This document shows, piece by piece, positions 1-8,468 of a stretch of 64,000 bases of DNA. Both the position numbers and the translations under genes were made by a program. Source of the DNA: Bog-473 sp963717455 (GTDB lineage Bacteria; Actinomycetota; Acidimicrobiia; Acidimicrobiales; RAAP-2); NCBI GenBank assembly GCA_963717455.1, contig OY970336.1, positions 992,001 through 1,056,000 on the forward strand, read 5' to 3'. How positions within the stretch are numbered: the first letter of the stretch is position 1; every line of letters starts with the position of its first letter. The notes under the pieces are model-generated. The model was given only the letters and a program-made list of their open reading frames with translations, did not search any database and was not told the DNA's origin.

Positions 1-24
1 TGAGCCGACCCAGGAGGGAACCGA

Positions 25-1299
25 GTGTCCGTCGTCGTCGTAGGGCTCCAGCACACGCAGGCCCCACTGCCGCTGCTCGAAGCCGCCGCCGTGGCCGACG
101 GCGACCTGCACAAGGCGCTCAGCGCGCTCAGCCACTGCCGCAACGTGCAGGAGACGGTCGTCCTCTCGACGTGCCTGCGCACCGAGGTCTACGCGGTGGT
201 GGACCGTTTCCACGACGCCGTCGCCGAGATCTACGGCGTCCTCTCCGAGCAGTCGGGGCTCTCCGTCGAGGAGCTCTCCTCCCACGCCACCATCCGCTTC
301 GACGACGACGTGACCTCGCACCTGTTCTCGGTGACGTCGGGCCTCGAGTCCGTGGTGACCGGGGAGACCGAGGTCGTGGGCCAGGTCCGGCGCGCCTTCG
401 AGCGGGCCCACGAGGAGGGCACGTCGGGGCCGGTGCTCTCGGCCCTCTTCCGGCACGCTCTGCAGACGGGCAAGCGGGTCCGTACCGAGACGGGCATCTC
501 CAAGGGCACGACCTCGTTCGCCTACGCCGCCGTGACGGTCGCTCGCGGCCAGGACGGGGCGGGGCTGCGCGGCGCGCGCGTGGTGGTGGTCGGCGCCGGT
601 GACATGGGCCTCGGCGTGTGCCGCGCCCTCTCGGACATCGCGCCGGCCGACGCGCCGTCTCGCGTCGTGGTCGCCAACCGCTCCGCACGCCGCGCCCGCG
701 ACCTCGTGCGCGAGTCCGAGCGCGCCACGTTCGAGATGCGGGCGGTGCCACTCGAGCGCGTCGGCGCCGAGCTGGCGGACGCCGACGTCGTGCTCTCCGC
801 CGTGGCGGCGGAGTCCCACGTCCTCGCGGCGTCGGACTTCGCTGCGGTGACCGGTCCCCTGCTCGTCATAGACCTCGGGGTGCCGCGCAACGTCGACCCG
901 GCCGTGGCCGCGCTCGACGGCATCACGCTGCTCGACATGGACACGCTGAGTGCCTCGGTGGCCCGTGCGCTGGGCGACCGGGCGGAGGAGTCGGTGGCGG
1001 CGCGGGGCATCGTCGCCACCGAGGTGGAGCGCTTCCGCACCGCCAGCCGCCAGCGCGGCGCGGCGCCGGTGATCGCGTCGCTGCGGGCGCGCGCCGAGTC
1101 GCTGCGCGTGGCCGAACTGGAGCGCCACCGGGCGCAGCTGGCTGACCTGAGCGAGGAGGAGTGGGAGCACGTGGACGCGGCGACGCGTGCGGCGCTGGCC
1201 AAGATGCTCCACGAGCCGACGATGCTCCTCAAGGAGACGGCCGGGACGCCCCGCGGCGAGCGGCTCGTCGAAGCGCTGCGCATCCTCTTCGACCTGTAG
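25..1299 (+). CDS. hemA: Glutamyl-tRNA reductase
   Basis: This enzyme makes glutamate-1-semialdehyde from glutamyl-tRNA with NADPH, the first committed step of C5-type tetrapyrrole synthesis. The 424-aa product has the active-site segment STCLRTEVY with the nucleophilic Cys at residue 50, the substrate-domain motif GETEVVGQVR, a nucleotide-binding GAGDMG near residue 190, and the C-terminal dimerisation helices. The GTG at 25 is preceded by AGGAGGG at 12-18, which fixes the start. A TGA at 1-3 may end an upstream gene. It heads the hem operon, 24 bases before hemC. The product goes to HemL, encoded four genes downstream. Identification is secure. Confidence 0.97.
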   Translation: MSVVVVGLQHTQAPLPLLEAAAVADGDLHKALSALSHCRNVQETVVLSTCLRTEVYAVVDRFHDAVAEIYGVLSEQSGLSVEELSSHATIRFDDDVTSHLFSVTSGLESVVTGETEVVGQVRRAFERAHEEGTSGPVLSALFRHALQTGKRVRTETGISKGTTSFAYAAVTVARGQDGAGLRGARVVVVGAGDMGLGVCRALSDIAPADAPSRVVVANRSARRARDLVRESERATFEMRAVPLERVGAELADADVVLSAVAAESHVLAASDFAAVTGPLLVIDLGVPRNVDPAVAALDGITLLDMDTLSASVARALGDRAEESVAARGIVATEVERFRTASRQRGAAPVIASLRARAESLRVAELERHRAQLADLSEEEWEHVDAATRAALAKMLHEPTMLLKETAGTPRGERLVEALRILFDL

Positions 1300-1323
1300 T
1301 CGCGGCATGGGATAGTCGCGGCC

Positions 1324-2291
1324 ATGGGAACCATCCGCCTGGCCACCCGCGGCTCACCGCTGGCCCTGCGCCAGACCGAGATGGTCACCGAGCTCCTGCG
1401 CCGGTCCGACCCCGACATCGAGGTCGAGCCCGTCGTCGTGCGCACCCGGGGTGACAAGGACGCGTCGGCGCCCCTCGACCAGATCGGCGGTCAGGGGGTG
1501 TTCGTCACCGAGGTCGAGGCGGCCGTGGCCGACGGGCGGGCGGATGGGGCGGTGCACTCCGCCAAGGACATGCCCTCGGTCATGGGCGAGCACGTCGTCC
1601 TCGCTGCCGTGGCCCCGCGGGGCGACCCCCGGGACGGCCTCGTCGGCTGCACGCTGGCCGGCCTGCCGGCGGGCGCCCTCGTGGCCACGGGCTCCGCCCG
1701 GCGCCGGGCCCAGCTGGCCTACCTGCGGCCCGACCTCGTCTTCACCCAGCTGCGGGGCAACATGGCCCGGCGGGTGGCGGTCGGCGAGGGGGAGGAAGTC
1801 AGTGCCGTCGTCGTCGCCGTCGCCGCCATGGAGCGCCTGGGCTGGATGGACCGTCTGGACGACGTGCTCGACCCGATGGACGTGCTGCCCCAGGCCGGGC
1901 AGGGCGCCGTCGCCGTGCAGTGCCGGGCCGACGACGAGGCGACCCGTGCGCTGTTACGCGCCGTTGACCACGTGCCCAGCCACCGGGCGCTGGTGGCCGA
2001 GCGGGCGGTGTTGGCTGCATTGGGGGGAGCTGCACCGTGCCGGTCGGGGCCCTCGCCGAGGTGGCGGGCGAGGATTCGGCCGGTGCCGGTGCCGGCGACG
2101 GCGACGCGGTGGCGATGCGCGTGTCGGGGCTCGTGGCCAGCGGCGACGGGCGCACCGTGATCCGCATGACGCGCCAGGGAGTCGACCCCGCCGCCGTGGG
2201 CACCGAGCTGGCCCGGGCGCTGCTGGCGGGGGGCGGGGGGGCGATCGACGGCTTCGGCGACGAGGCCGCTGTCACGGGCGTCGGGCCGTGA
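1324..2291 (+). CDS. hemC: Porphobilinogen deaminase, frameshifted
   Basis: Hydroxymethylbilane synthase, joining four porphobilinogens. The start ATGGGAACCATCCGC and the motifs RLATRGSPLAL, QGVFVTEVE and VHSAKDMPS are typical. The reading frame breaks at the G run 2022-2027. In the first frame translation becomes APCRSG and runs on to 2160. In the third frame it continues as SCTVPVGALAEVAGED to the stop at 2289-2291. Adding one G to the run of six restores the conserved GG-S-C-T-V-P-V-G-A segment, whose Cys (about residue 237) carries the dipyrromethane cofactor. As written, the protein would lose its cofactor site and domain 3. A homopolymer sequencing error is the likeliest cause. The stop overlaps the cobA start. 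Confidence 0.93.
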
Positions 2292-3821
2292 CCGTCTACC
2301 TGGTCGGCGCCGGCCCCGGCGACCCGGGGCTGCTCGACGCGCCGTGGTGCCAAGCTGTTGGCGCGAGCCGACGTCGTGCTGCACGACCGGCTGGTCAGCC
2401 CCGCCGTCCTCGACCTCGTGCCGCCGAGAGCGACGTTGATCGACGTCGGAAAGGACCCCGACGCACCCGAGGGCGGCGCCGCCCGCCAAGAGGAGATCGA
2501 CCACCTGCTCGTCGAGCACGGCCGCCGGGCCGCGGTGGTCGTCCGCCTCAAGGGTGGCGACCCGTTCCTCTTCGGCCGGGGCGGCGAGGAGATCGAGGTG
2601 CTGGCGCGGGCGGGCATCCCCTGGGAGGTGGTCCCGGGGGTCTCCTCCGCCTTCGGCGTCCCGGCCTCGGCCGGCATCCCGGTCACCCAGCGCGGCATGG
2701 CCTCGTCGGTGACCGTGGTGACGGGCCGCGTCGGCGAGGCGGGCCCCGACGGCGGCCCCGACTGGGAGGCGCTGGCCAAGGCCGGGGGGACTCTCGTGAT
2801 CCTGATGGGCATGACGAACAGGGCCGACATCGCCGAGGCGCTGCTGCAGGGTGGCCGGTCACCGGACACCCCGGTCGCGGTGATCGAACGGGGGACCACG
2901 CCGGCGGAGCGGGTGGCGCGGACCACGCTGGCCGGACTGGCGGATGTCGAGCTGGGAGCGCCCGCCGTCATCGTCGTCGGAGCCGTGGCGGCACTCGGCC
3001 TGGCGTCGCAGTCGGCACGGGTCGAGTCGGGACCGCTGGCGGGCCGGACGGTGGTGGTGACCCGCTCGGGCCCCCGCTCCCGGGGCCTGGTCGACGCCCT
3101 CGAGCGAGCGGGGGCGTCCGCACTCGAGCTCCCGTTGACCCGCCAGGTCGACCCGTCCGACGGCGGGGCCGCGTTGGCGGAGGCCGCCGCCGCGGTGCGG
3201 GACCACCGCTGGGTCGTGCTGACCTCTGCGAACGCGGTCGAACGGTTCATGGCCGAGCTGCGCGACGCACGCGCGTTGGGCCCGGTGCGCATCGCCGCGG
3301 TGGGACCAGCGACCGCTGACGCGCTGCGGATGGCCGGCGTGGAGCCGGACCTGGTGCCGGCGGAGCACAGCGCACGCGGCCTCGTCGAGGAATTCCCCGA
3401 CGCCGAGAACGGGGCAGGTGGCGATGGCGCCGGCCGACGGGTCCTCTTCCCCTGTGCGGACATCGCGCCCGACACGATCGCCGAGGGCCTCGGGGACAAG
3501 GGCTGGCACGTCCGGCGCGTGGAGGCCTACCGCACCGTGGCCCGGTCCGCCCCCGAGCCAGAGGTGCTCGCCCGCGTGGCGACGGCCGACGCGGTGTCGT
3601 TCACCGCCAGCTCGTCGGTGGTGGCCTTCGTGGCCCTGCGCACGCCGACCGGTGCGCCGGTGCCTGCGCCACCGCACGTCGTCTGCATCGGGCCGACGAC
3701 GGCCGAGGCGGCCCGGTCCGCCGGCCTGGCCGGCGTGCACGAGGCGTGGGGCTCGTCCGCCGACGGCATCGTGGCCGAGCTGATCGACCACTTCGGCGCC
3801 GGTGCCGGCACCGCCTCGTAG
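2288..3821 (+). CDS. cobA-hemD: Uroporphyrinogen-III C-methyltransferase / uroporphyrinogen-III synthase fusion, frameshifted
   Basis: A two-domain protein of about 511 aa. The N-terminal half is the SAM-dependent methyltransferase leading to sirohaem and cobalamin: VYLVGAGPGDPGLL, VVRLKGGDPFLFGRGGEE, VVPGVSSAFGVPASAG, IERGTTPAERV. The C-terminal half (from about 3040, LAGRTVVVTRSGPRSRGL) is HemD, which closes the ring to uroporphyrinogen III. The GTG at 2288 overlaps the hemC stop. An extra base near 2336 shifts the frame; removing the G there gives LLTRRGAKLLARADVV, the expected family sequence. The uninterrupted part alone would start at a TTG at 2358 and lack the SAM-binding loop. This is the second indel within about 310 bases, so an assembly error is suspected. 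Confidence 0.92.
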
Positions 3822-3832
3822 GCTGGGAGGCG

Positions 3833-4849
3833 ATGGCCCCGGCCACCCCCACCATGCCCGCCGCGGGTGACGTCCCGGACCGCCGGCTCCGCCGGCTCCG
3901 CCGCACCCCGGCGCTCCGGCGTCTGGTCGCCGAGGCGCGCCTCGGGGTGGACGATCTCGTCGCACCCCTGTTCGTGCGGGAGGGGACGGAGGAGCCGACC
4001 CCCATCGCGTCCATGCCGGGGCAGGTGCAGCACACCGTCGACTCGCTGGTGCCCGAGGCCAAACGGCTTCTCTCGCTGGGGGTCCCCGGACTGATCCTCT
4101 TCGGTGTCCCGGCGCACAAGGACGCCCGGGGGAGCGGGGCCTGGGACCCCGAGGGCGTGGTGCAGCGGGCTCTGCGCGCGGTGCGCGACGCCGTCGGCGA
4201 CGAGCTCGTCGTGATGGCGGACCTCTGCCTCGACGAGTACACCGACCACGGTCACTGCGGCGTGCTCGGCCCTTCCGGGGAGGTGCGCAATGACGAGACA
4301 CTCGAGCTCTACCAGCGCATCGCCCTGGCGCAGGCCGAGGCGGGGGCGGACGTCGTGGCACCGAGCGGGATGATGGACGGCCAGGTGGCCGCCATCCGGT
4401 CCGCCCTCGACGGCGGCGGTCACGCCCAGGTCGCCGTGCTGGCCTACGCCGCCAAGTACGCATCGGCCCTCTACGGTCCGTTTCGCGACGCCGTCGACGT
4501 GACCATCGCCGGGGGCGGTGACCGCAGGGCGTACCAGCAGGACCCGCGCAACGGGCGCGAGGCTCTGGCCGAGATCGAGCAGGACCTCGCCGAGGGCGCC
4601 GACATGGTCATGGTCAAGCCCGCCATGACCTCCCTCGACGTGTTGGCCATCGCGCGCGGCATCGTGCGCGTCCCGCTCGCCGCCTACCACGTGAGCGGTG
4701 AGTACTCCATGGTGAAGGCGGCGGCGGCGGCGGGGTGGATCGACGGGCCCGCCGTGGCCCTCGAGCAGCTCACCGTCCTCAAGCGGGCCGGGGCCGACTT
4801 CATCCTGACCTACTTCGCCACCGAGGTGGCCGAGGCACTGGGTGGCTGA
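3833..4849 (+). CDS. hemB: Delta-aminolevulinic acid dehydratase
   Basis: Porphobilinogen synthase, condensing two 5-aminolevulinate molecules. 338 aa from the ATG at 3833, with GGGAGG just upstream. Both active-site lysines are visible: AYAAKYASALYGPF (about K208) and MVKPAM (about K262, Schiff base). The metal-site segment DLCLDEYTDHGHCG keeps only two of the three zinc-ligand cysteines of Zn-type enzymes, having Asp where the middle Cys would be. This suggests a mixed or magnesium-using actinobacterial-type site. It lies 11 bases after cobA/hemD, and its stop overlaps the hemL start, so translation is probably coupled. Confidence 0.97.
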   Translation: MAPATPTMPAAGDVPDRRLRRLRRTPALRRLVAEARLGVDDLVAPLFVREGTEEPTPIASMPGQVQHTVDSLVPEAKRLLSLGVPGLILFGVPAHKDARGSGAWDPEGVVQRALRAVRDAVGDELVVMADLCLDEYTDHGHCGVLGPSGEVRNDETLELYQRIALAQAEAGADVVAPSGMMDGQVAAIRSALDGGGHAQVAVLAYAAKYASALYGPFRDAVDVTIAGGGDRRAYQQDPRNGREALAEIEQDLAEGADMVMVKPAMTSLDVLAIARGIVRVPLAAYHVSGEYSMVKAAAAAGWIDGPAVALEQLTVLKRAGADFILTYFATEVAEALGG

Positions 4850-6152
4850 GCCGGACCTGCCGACGTCGAACGCCGAGTGGTTCGCCCGCGCCCAACGCGT
4901 CATCCCGGGCGGCGTGGACTCGCCGGTGCGCTCCTTCGCCTCGGTCGGTGGCACGCCGTACACGGTCGTCTCCGGCGAAGGCCCCTATGTCGTTGATGTC
5001 GAGGGGACGCGCTACATCGACTTCGTCCAGTCCTACGGCGCGGTCCTGCTCGGTCACGCGCACCCGGTCGTCACCGCGGCCGTCGCTGCGGCGGCGGCAC
5101 GGGGCACGACGTTCGGCGCGCCGACGCCGGGCGAAGTCCTCTTGGCCGAGGCCATCTGCGAGCGCGTGCCCGGCTGCGACCAGGTGCGGCTCGTCTCCTC
5201 GGGTACCGAGGCCGCCATGAGCGCGGTGCGCCTCGCCCACGGCGTGACGCGGCGCGACCGGGTGGTCAAGTTCGACGGGTGCTACCACGGGCACTCCGAC
5301 GGGCTGCTGGCCGGCGGAGGCAGCGGAGTGGCCATGCTCGGGTTGCCGGGCTCGGCCGGCGTGCCGGCCGGCGCCGTAGCGGACACCGAGGTGGTGCCCT
5401 ACAACACGGTGCCCGAGCTCGACGAGCGGGTGGCCTGCGTGATCGTCGAGCCGGTGGCGGCGAACATGAACTTGGTGAGCCCGGCACCGGGGTTCTTGGC
5501 GGGGTTGCGTGCCGCCTGCGATTCTGCCGGTGCTCTGCTGATCTTCGACGAGGTGATCACCGGATTCCGCCTCGGGACCGACGGGGCCACCGGCTGGTCC
5601 GGCGTGACCCCCGACCTGTGGTGCTTCGGCAAGGTCATCGGTGGCGGGCTGCCCGTGGGCGCCTTCGGCGCTCGCCGTGCCCTGATGGCGGAGCTGGCCC
5701 CGTCGGGCCCCGTCTACCAGGCCGGCACGCTGTCGGGGAACCCGCTGGCGACCGCGGCAGGCCTGGCCGTGCTGAGCCACGTCGGAGCGAAGGACTACGA
5801 GGCGCTGGCGACGCGGGCCGCGCTGTTCGCCAAGGATCTCGAAGCCGCGGTGGCGACGGGCGGCCTGTCCGTCGCGGCGCCTGCCGTCGGGCCGCTCGTC
5901 GGGCTGTTCGTCGCGCCGGCGGAGGCCGGGCCGATCGCGCCGCCGTCGGACTACGCGGGTGCGCGCGCGCTGGCGGGCAACGGCACCTACGGCCGCCTCT
6001 TCCACGCCATGTTGCGCCGCGGCGTGGCGCTTGCCCCCGGGCCCTACGAGGTGATGTTCCCCGGGATGGCCCATGACGAGAGGGTGCTGGCCCGCGTGGT
6101 CGAGGCGGCGGCGGACGCGGCCGGCGAGGTGGCGGCGCAGGTGGCCCGCTAG
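4842..6152 (+). CDS. hemL: Glutamate-1-semialdehyde 2,1-aminomutase
   Basis: A PLP enzyme that converts glutamate-1-semialdehyde to 5-aminolevulinate, completing the two-step C5 route with HemA. 436 aa. The start segment RVIPGGVDSPVRSF, the gate segment FGAPTPGEVLLAEAI, the PLP-pocket segment FDEVITGFR and the Schiff-base lysine in CFGKVIGGGLPVGAFG (about K264) are all present. The GTG at 4842 lies inside the end of hemB (8-base overlap). It is the last gene of the operon and is followed by a hairpin at 6171-6200. The gene order places ALA synthesis and its use up to uroporphyrinogen III in one transcript. Confidence 0.97.
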   Translation: MAEPDLPTSNAEWFARAQRVIPGGVDSPVRSFASVGGTPYTVVSGEGPYVVDVEGTRYIDFVQSYGAVLLGHAHPVVTAAVAAAAARGTTFGAPTPGEVLLAEAICERVPGCDQVRLVSSGTEAAMSAVRLAHGVTRRDRVVKFDGCYHGHSDGLLAGGGSGVAMLGLPGSAGVPAGAVADTEVVPYNTVPELDERVACVIVEPVAANMNLVSPAPGFLAGLRAACDSAGALLIFDEVITGFRLGTDGATGWSGVTPDLWCFGKVIGGGLPVGAFGARRALMAELAPSGPVYQAGTLSGNPLATAAGLAVLSHVGAKDYEALATRAALFAKDLEAAVATGGLSVAAPAVGPLVGLFVAPAEAGPIAPPSDYAGARALAGNGTYGRLFHAMLRRGVALAPGPYEVMFPGMAHDERVLARVVEAAADAAGEVAAQVAR

Positions 6153-6170
6153 AGGCGACACGCCTGGTCA

Positions 6171-6200
6171 GAGCCAGCCGTGGGAGTGCCCACGCGGCTC
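6171..6200 (+). terminator. Hairpin after the hem operon
   Basis: GAGCC-AGC-CGTGGG and CCCACG-C-GGCTC form an imperfect stem around a 4-base AGTG loop, 18 bases after the hemL stop. There is no clean T run behind it, so efficiency is uncertain. Its place between convergent genes supports a terminator role. Confidence 0.5.
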
Positions 6201-6246
6201 CGATGTTTGTGTCCGGCTGGATATACAGCCTTCCAAAAATTATCCG

Positions 6247-6280
6247 GTTAACGAAGGCTATATGAAGATCCTTCGCTAAC
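6247..6280 (-). terminator. 11-bp stem-loop with T tract in an AT-rich patch, probable leftward terminator
   Basis: On the minus strand GTTAGCGAAGG pairs with CCTTCGTTAAC over 11 positions, one of them a G-U wobble, around a 12-base loop. AATTTTTGG follows shortly after. On the plus strand the same position is an A-C mismatch, so the structure favours leftward transcription, as expected for the repeat protein ending at 6411. The stop codon is about 130 bases away, so an operator role cannot be excluded. The surrounding 6210-6310 stretch is markedly AT-rich for this window. Confidence 0.45.
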
Positions 6281-6410
6281 AGGGACTGTTACGGATGGGT
6301 ACCTATACATATCGGAACGCATGGTCGCCCCCTGGGGGGACGTTGTGGACGATGGCGCCGAACGACTCCGGGGGCACCCACGTCAAGTCCGGAGAGGTGG
6401 TGCCGCGGGT

Positions 6411-7913
6411 TCAGAACGACCGGATGACGGCGTCCGGCCCCATCGCGATCACGGGGTGCAGCGACGGGTTCAGCCACCGCAGCACGGCGTCGAGGTCCGA
6501 GAGGGAAAGCGAGACGCAGCCCGCTGTCGGTGCGCCCGTGTCGGCGTGCACAAAGATGGCGGACCCGAACGCGCCGGCCGGCGGCGTGTTGTAGTCGATC
6601 ACGGCGAACGACGGGTAGGCGTTGCCCTCGGTCCACAGCGCCTCGGAGTTGCCTCCGAAGGGCGGGGACGTCCCGCAGGCGACGTGCTGAAAGGTGTTGT
6701 AGGTCGGGCTGGAAGGGTCCTCGTCCCACCAGTCCCCGCACACGAGTTGGTGGTAGGCGAATTGGGTGCCCGGATCGGGTTGGATCCCGTACATGGTGGA
6801 CCCGATGGAATACATGCCCTCAGGGGTCGTGCCGTCTCCCTCGGTCCGGCTCCCGCCGGGCAGCCAGCCGTGCACGCCGTCGACGGCGGGCATGGGGCCG
6901 AAGACTGCGTACCAGCCGCTGCCGTCGTTCTCGTAGGCGGTGAGGGTGGCCGTCGTGCTGGCGGCGCCCGGCGCGTCGACCACGATCACCTGCTGAGCGC
7001 CGCCCGTCGACGACAGCTGGTCGACCAGGAGCGGGGAGATGTCCCCGGTGGCGGACCCCTCGAAGGTGGCGGCACCGAACGTGAACACGCCGCCGTCCGC
7101 TGCCACCAGCCAGTAGCCCCCGGCCCCGGGTGCGGCAGCCATGCCGACGATCGGTTGGTTGAGCCGGACGCTGCCGGTCGAGCCCCAGAAGCGCGCATCG
7201 CCGTAGCTGAAGATGCCCCCGTCGGCGGCGACGAGCCAGTAGCCGTGCCCCGATGGTGTGGCCGCCATGCCGACGATGGGCGCGTTGAGTCGCAGGGCAC
7301 AGGTGGACCCGAAGAAGCCGGCGTCCCCGAAGTTGAAGATGCCCCCGTCGGCGGCGACGAGCCAGTAGCCCTGCCCCGACGGCGTCGCCGCCATGCCGAC
7401 CACCGGCTGGTTGAGGCGCATGGAGCCCGTCGAGCCCCGGAACGACGCATCGCCGTAGCTGAAGATGCCCCCGTCGGCGGCGACGAGCCAGTAGCCGTGC
7501 CCCGATGGTGTGGCCGCTATGCCGACGATGGGCGCGTTGAGTCGCAGGGCACCGGTGGACCCGAAGAAGCCGGCGTCCCCGAAGTTGAAGATGCCACCGT
7601 CGGAGGCGACGAGCCAGTACCCGTTACCCGTGGGGGTCGCGGCCAGCCCGACGATGGGAGCATTGAGGGCGCGCCCGCTCATGTCGCCGTAGGAGTGCGC
7701 GTCGCCGAACGGGTAGACGCCTCCGGTCGACGATGCGACCCAGTAGTCACCACCGTCCGCGGTTGCGGCCAGCGCGACGGCGCGCGTCCCGGGGACCGGC
7801 GACGCGGCGGCGCGGGTGGGGGCGGCCGCGGCGAACGGCAGGAGCGACGCGGCGAGGAGGCCGAGCGCGACGAGGGGAGTGGTCCGGGGACGGGCGGGCG
7901 GGGGCAACCGCAA
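6411..7913 (-). CDS. Secreted repeat protein with C-terminal YkuD-like L,D-transpeptidase domain
   Basis: A 500-aa exported protein. Residues 1-36 form a signal peptide (basic start, LVALGLLAASLLPFAAAA). About six repeats of 42 aa follow, with core GYWLVAADGGIFNFGDA, and then a C-terminal domain resembling COG3786 L,D-transpeptidase-like proteins. That domain has GDGTTPEGMYSIG, YNTFQHVACG, AVIDYNTPP, GSAIFVHADTGAPTAGCVSL and the catalytic-type Cys at about 466 with the preceding His. The repeats resemble surface repeats common in Acidimicrobiia and probably place the enzyme at the cell wall. The chosen start is a TTG at 7913 because no ATG or GTG precedes the signal peptide. The substrate is unproven; peptidoglycan is inferred from the family. 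Confidence 0.8.
   Translation of the reverse strand: MRLPPPARPRTTPLVALGLLAASLLPFAAAAPTRAAASPVPGTRAVALAATADGGDYWVASSTGGVYPFGDAHSYGDMSGRALNAPIVGLAATPTGNGYWLVASDGGIFNFGDAGFFGSTGALRLNAPIVGIAATPSGHGYWLVAADGGIFSYGDASFRGSTGSMRLNQPVVGMAATPSGQGYWLVAADGGIFNFGDAGFFGSTCALRLNAPIVGMAATPSGHGYWLVAADGGIFSYGDARFWGSTGSVRLNQPIVGMAAAPGAGGYWLVAADGGVFTFGAATFEGSATGDISPLLVDQLSSTGGAQQVIVVDAPGAASTTATLTAYENDGSGWYAVFGPMPAVDGVHGWLPGGSRTEGDGTTPEGMYSIGSTMYGIQPDPGTQFAYHQLVCGDWWDEDPSSPTYNTFQHVACGTSPPFGGNSEALWTEGNAYPSFAVIDYNTPPAGAFGSAIFVHADTGAPTAGCVSLSLSDLDAVLRWLNPSLHPVIAMGPDAVIRSF
7080..7710 (-). repeat. 126-bp tandem repeats inside the secreted L,D-transpeptidase gene
   Basis: The GYWLVA-coding segments recur at about 7231, 7357, 7483 and 7609, exactly 126 bases apart, with more diverged copies at each end. 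The copies at 7201-7350 and 7453-7602 differ at only a few positions, so a two-repeat (252-base) unit seems to have been copied or converted recently. The unit codes for 42 residues and keeps frame. Confidence 0.85.
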
Positions 7914-7986
7914 GAGCCCCAGGTTAGGAGTGCGCGGGCTGAGTCACGACCCCAACCGGCGTTGTGGTTGGCAGACTGGGAGCAAG

Positions 7987-8466
7987 ATGCCCGAGGACCG
8001 ATGGCCCGCCCAGTTCGCCGCGTTGCGGCGTGGCGAGGGGTGCCCGATGTGCGGCGGCGGAGCCGACGAGACGCAGCACGGCCTGCGGGTGTTCGCCGGC
8101 ACGTGGGCGGACGGCTACATAGGTCGGTACCCGGTGCGTCCCGGGTATGCCTATGTCATCTGGAAGGGGCGCCACGTCGCCGAGCCCTCCGAGCTGTCGC
8201 CCGAGGAGGCGGCCGGGTTCTGGTCGGACGTGGCCCGCGTGGCGCGGGCGGTGGAGGAGGAGTGCCAGCCGGCCAAGATGAACTGGCTCAGCCTGGGCAA
8301 CGGTGTGCCGCACCTCCACGTGCACCTGGTGCCGCGCCCGTACGAGGACACCCGGGCCGGGATCCCGCTCGAGACGGAGGCGTTCCACGTCGACAGCATC
8401 CCCGCCATCGAGCCGACGCAGCTGGAGAAGGAGGCTGCAGCGCTCCGCGCGCGCCTGCAACCTTGA
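7987..8466 (+). CDS. HIT family hydrolase
   Basis: A 159-aa histidine-triad protein. The signature HLHVHLVPR, about residue 109 onward, supplies the catalytic His triad that hydrolyses nucleoside phosphoramidates or dinucleotides in this family. An N-terminal CPMCGGG (GCPMC near residue 20) is a common extra metal-binding motif in HIT proteins. The ATG at 7987 follows GGGAG at 7978-7982. The open frame extends further upstream, but over the divergent neighbour and without family resemblance. The gene ends 2 bases before the phosphotransferase start, so the two are probably co-transcribed. The physiological substrate cannot be told from sequence. Confidence 0.88.
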   Translation: MPEDRWPAQFAALRRGEGCPMCGGGADETQHGLRVFAGTWADGYIGRYPVRPGYAYVIWKGRHVAEPSELSPEEAAGFWSDVARVARAVEEECQPAKMNWLSLGNGVPHLHVHLVPRPYEDTRAGIPLETEAFHVDSIPAIEPTQLEKEAAALRARLQP

Positions 8467-8468
8467 CA

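Noticed and set aside
522..1457. Long reading frame opposite hemA/hemC
   Set aside because: It is Arg/Ser-rich with no family resemblance and lies entirely opposite clear hem genes. GC-rich codon bias produces such shadows throughout the window.
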